Shown here: in pieces, positions 23,285 through 24,865 of the stretch
Layout of the letters: each line of letters opens with the position of its first letter
How positions within the stretch are numbered: the stretch's first letter is position 1
Source: JALYSX01 sp036510515
Lineage (GTDB): Bacteria; Vulcanimicrobiota; Vulcanimicrobiia; Vulcanimicrobiales; Vulcanimicrobiaceae
Direction of reading: 5' to 3'
Assembly: GCA_036510515.1 (NCBI GenBank)
Contig: DATCDS010000064.1
Location: 1 to 24,865, forward strand
DNA: 24,865 nt
The notes under the pieces: model-generated
Seen by the model: the letters and a program-made list of their open reading frames with translations, nothing else
Database searches by the model: none
What the model was told of the DNA's origin: nothing
Program-made: the position numbers and the translations under genes

Positions 23285-24262
23285 ATGACGCAGGCGACAT
23301 TCTTCGAACGGCGCGCTCCCTCGTGGGAGCGACTCGAGGCCCTGCTGGACCGTGCCGGCCGGCGCGGCCTTCGCGCGCTCTTGCCCGAAGATGTCGTCGA
23401 ACTCGGCAAACTCTACCGTCAAACGACCAGCGATCTGGCGTACGCTCAGGGACGCGGCTTCGACGCGACGGCGCAAGCCTATCTCAACCGCCTGACCGCC
23501 CGGGCGCACGCCTACGTCTATGGCGGAAGCGCCCAAACCGGATGGGTTCGAATCGGCGTTTTCTTCGGTCGAACGTTCCCGTGTGAATTTCGCCGATCGT
23601 TTGCTTATTTTGCGATCTGCACGATCCTCACGATCGCTTGTGCGACCATCGCCTACGTCGTGATTCGAACGCATCCTGCCGATGCGTACTCGCTACTGCC
23701 CTCGCAGATCATCCCGCCGGAGATCAAGAAGAGCCTGCACGATTCGAACTTCGCGCGCGGTTTTGCCGACTCGCCGGCGCTGTCGACCAAGATCGTCACC
23801 AATAACATCAAGGTCGCTTTCGCGGCCTTCGCCGGATGCATTACGTTGGGAGTCTTCACGGTCTACATCATCGCGTTCAATGGCCTTATGCTCGGCGGGT
23901 TGGGGGCGCTCTTCGCCAACGCCGGCTTCGGCTACGATTTCTGGGCGACGGTCGCGCCGCACGGCGTCATCGAACTGACCGCCATCCAGATCGCCGGCGG
24001 CGCCGGACTGCTCGCGGCCGCCGGCATTCTCTATCCCGGGCGATTGCGGCGTCGCGACGCCCTGCGCCTCAACGCCCAGCGCGCCGGCGTGCTGATCGCC
24101 GGCGTCGCCTGCATGCTGGTCGTGGCGGGAACGATCGAAGGCTACTTTTCGCCGCGTCGTCTCCCGGCGCAAACGCGCATCGCGATGGGCGGCCTCACCG
24201 CCATCGCCCTGGTCGGCTATCTCGGCCTCGCGGGTCGTCGCCGCAAGGGTTCTCCCTCATAG
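23285..24262 (+). CDS. SpoIIM-family (stage II sporulation protein M-like) membrane protein
   Basis: This 325-residue protein has a helical cytoplasmic N-terminus (FFERRAPSWERLEALLDRAG), then five or more membrane segments (about 108-130, 175-215, 226-250, 260-282 and 293-312). Family motifs are NNIKVAFAAFAGC and APHGVIELTAI. The homologue in Bacillus takes part in septal peptidoglycan dissolution in sporulation, but this longer form is widespread in non-sporulating bacteria beside RDD and DUF58 genes, where its job is unknown. The start ATG 23285 has GAAGAGG ending 5 bases upstream; a further in-frame ATG at 23252 is less likely. Confidence 0.87.
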   Translation: MTQATFFERRAPSWERLEALLDRAGRRGLRALLPEDVVELGKLYRQTTSDLAYAQGRGFDATAQAYLNRLTARAHAYVYGGSAQTGWVRIGVFFGRTFPCEFRRSFAYFAICTILTIACATIAYVVIRTHPADAYSLLPSQIIPPEIKKSLHDSNFARGFADSPALSTKIVTNNIKVAFAAFAGCITLGVFTVYIIAFNGLMLGGLGALFANAGFGYDFWATVAPHGVIELTAIQIAGGAGLLAAAGILYPGRLRRRDALRLNAQRAGVLIAGVACMLVVAGTIEGYFSPRRLPAQTRIAMGGLTAIALVGYLGLAGRRRKGSPS

Positions 24263-24265
24263 CAG

Positions 24266-24289
24266 GCCGCTTCGCTAGTGCGAAGTGGC
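24266..24289. terminator. Hairpin between convergent SpoIIM and DUF58 genes
   Basis: A 10-base stem (GCCGCTTCGC with GCGAAGTGGC, one G-U) and the 4-base loop TAGT lie directly after the SpoIIM stop. There is no T-tract on the plus strand and only a weak A-run on the other, so termination is plausible but unproven. Confidence 0.4.
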
Positions 24290-24337
24290 GGCGTAATAGT
24301 CGCACGAATCCCACCCGCCTTGAACGCTGCTTCGGCT

Positions 24338-24865
24338 CTAGAGTAATCCTCGCTGTTTGATGCGCAGGTATTCGTCGATGAGGGCCGTGGTCAGTTTGCG
24401 CGCGGGTACGTCGACGACGACGCTGCCGCGTCCGGCGAGCATCGCGCCGGCGACGCGCCGTTCGTGCTGAAGGCCCAATGCGACCGCGGTGGAGTACGCG
24501 GCCGCGACGCCGGATGGCTCTTCTGCCATCGCCTTTTCGATCGCTTCGTCGTTCATCAAGACGCAGACGACCAAATGCCGGCGCGCCAGCGAGCCGATTT
24601 CGGCTAACAGCGTGCTTTGAGCGATTGGATCGATGATGTCGGTGAAGAGCACGATCATCGACCGCTTGTGCAGGTGCTCGCGTAAGTACGTGAAGGCGCG
24701 CGTGTAATCGGATTCTTCGAAGCGCGGCTCCAGGCCGTACATAAGGCCGGATAGTGGAGATGCGTGCATCGCCCGCGGAGCGCTGGCGGCAACGATGCGG
24801 CGCGCGAAGGCGACCAAACCGACCTTGTCGTTGGCCAACCCGGCGATCGTCGCGACCGAGAGCGC
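24338..24865 (-). CDS. DUF58 domain protein, C-terminal part (cut by right edge)
   Basis: The frame is open to the edge of the window, and 175 codons plus the stop are visible. The fragment begins ALSVATIAGLANDKVGLVAFARRIVA, which matches the DUF58 segment before the vWA-like part (..GDRVGLVAFSD..). FLYGLEPRFEESDYTRA-type text and IVLFTDIIDP follow, the latter resembling the MIDAS-like beta-strand region, and the protein ends in IDEYLRIKQRGLL. DUF58 proteins usually sit next to MoxR AAA ATPases, which would lie further right. The N-terminus with its membrane helices is outside the window. It converges with the SpoIIM gene across 75 bases. Confidence 0.85.
   Translation of the reverse strand, partial: ALSVATIAGLANDKVGLVAFARRIVAASAPRAMHASPLSGLMYGLEPRFEESDYTRAFTYLREHLHKRSMIVLFTDIIDPIAQSTLLAEIGSLARRHLVVCVLMNDEAIEKAMAEEPSGVAAAYSTAVALGLQHERRVAGAMLAGRGSVVVDVPARKLTTALIDEYLRIKQRGLL

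Overview
The window is GC-rich chromosomal DNA with bacterial housekeeping genes packed end to end. MinCDE, FtsEX with an EnvC-like M23 hydrolase, a BepA-like M48 protease and several secreted proteins point to a rod-shaped diderm. The mix of families and the long alanine/arginine-rich tails fit an environmental lineage such as Candidatus Eremiobacterota (WPS-2). That placement is a guess: there is no rRNA or ribosomal-protein marker here.

Layout. 1-2194 (+): an exported dienelactone hydrolase-like protein, open to the left edge, then rmuC with an ATGA overlap. 2231-3964 (-): an exported peroxiredoxin and an acyl-CoA dehydrogenase. 4013-10573 (+): a cell-envelope block of ftsE, ftsX, a REC-GGDDF response regulator, an M23 metalloendopeptidase and two tandem S41 (CtpA-like) proteases. 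10594-13245 (-): RNase E/G with a TRAM-like insert and a long basic tail. 13490-15215: a leucine-rich-repeat protein (-) and a SAM methyltransferase (+) whose start codons overlap on opposite strands, followed by a long inverted repeat. 15354-19295 (-): a tightly coupled operon minC-minD-minD-minE-rodA that holds two adjacent, apparently intact minD paralogues. 19479-22482 (+): an M48 metalloprotease with a long uncharacterised C-terminus and a DUF697/YcjF-like membrane protein. 22487-24865: an RDD protein (-), a SpoIIM-family membrane protein (+) and a DUF58 protein cut by the right edge (-).

How the genes fit together. FtsEX controls periplasmic murein hydrolases of the EnvC/M23 type in other bacteria, and CtpA proteases control levels of such hydrolases, so 4013-10573 reads as one divisome and peptidoglycan-remodelling unit. 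A signalling protein sits inside it. The min-rodA operon couples division-site placement to elongation. The RDD/SpoIIM/DUF58 trio is a recurrent neighbourhood, usually with a MoxR ATPase that may lie beyond the right edge.

I see no tRNA or rRNA gene, CRISPR array, insertion sequence or prophage. The points most worth a second look are the minD pair, the REC-GGDDF protein translationally coupled to the M23 gene, the DnaA-box-like and palindromic sites upstream of minC, the inverted repeat with a nested terminator at 15239-15315, and the Imm26-like/LRR protein.
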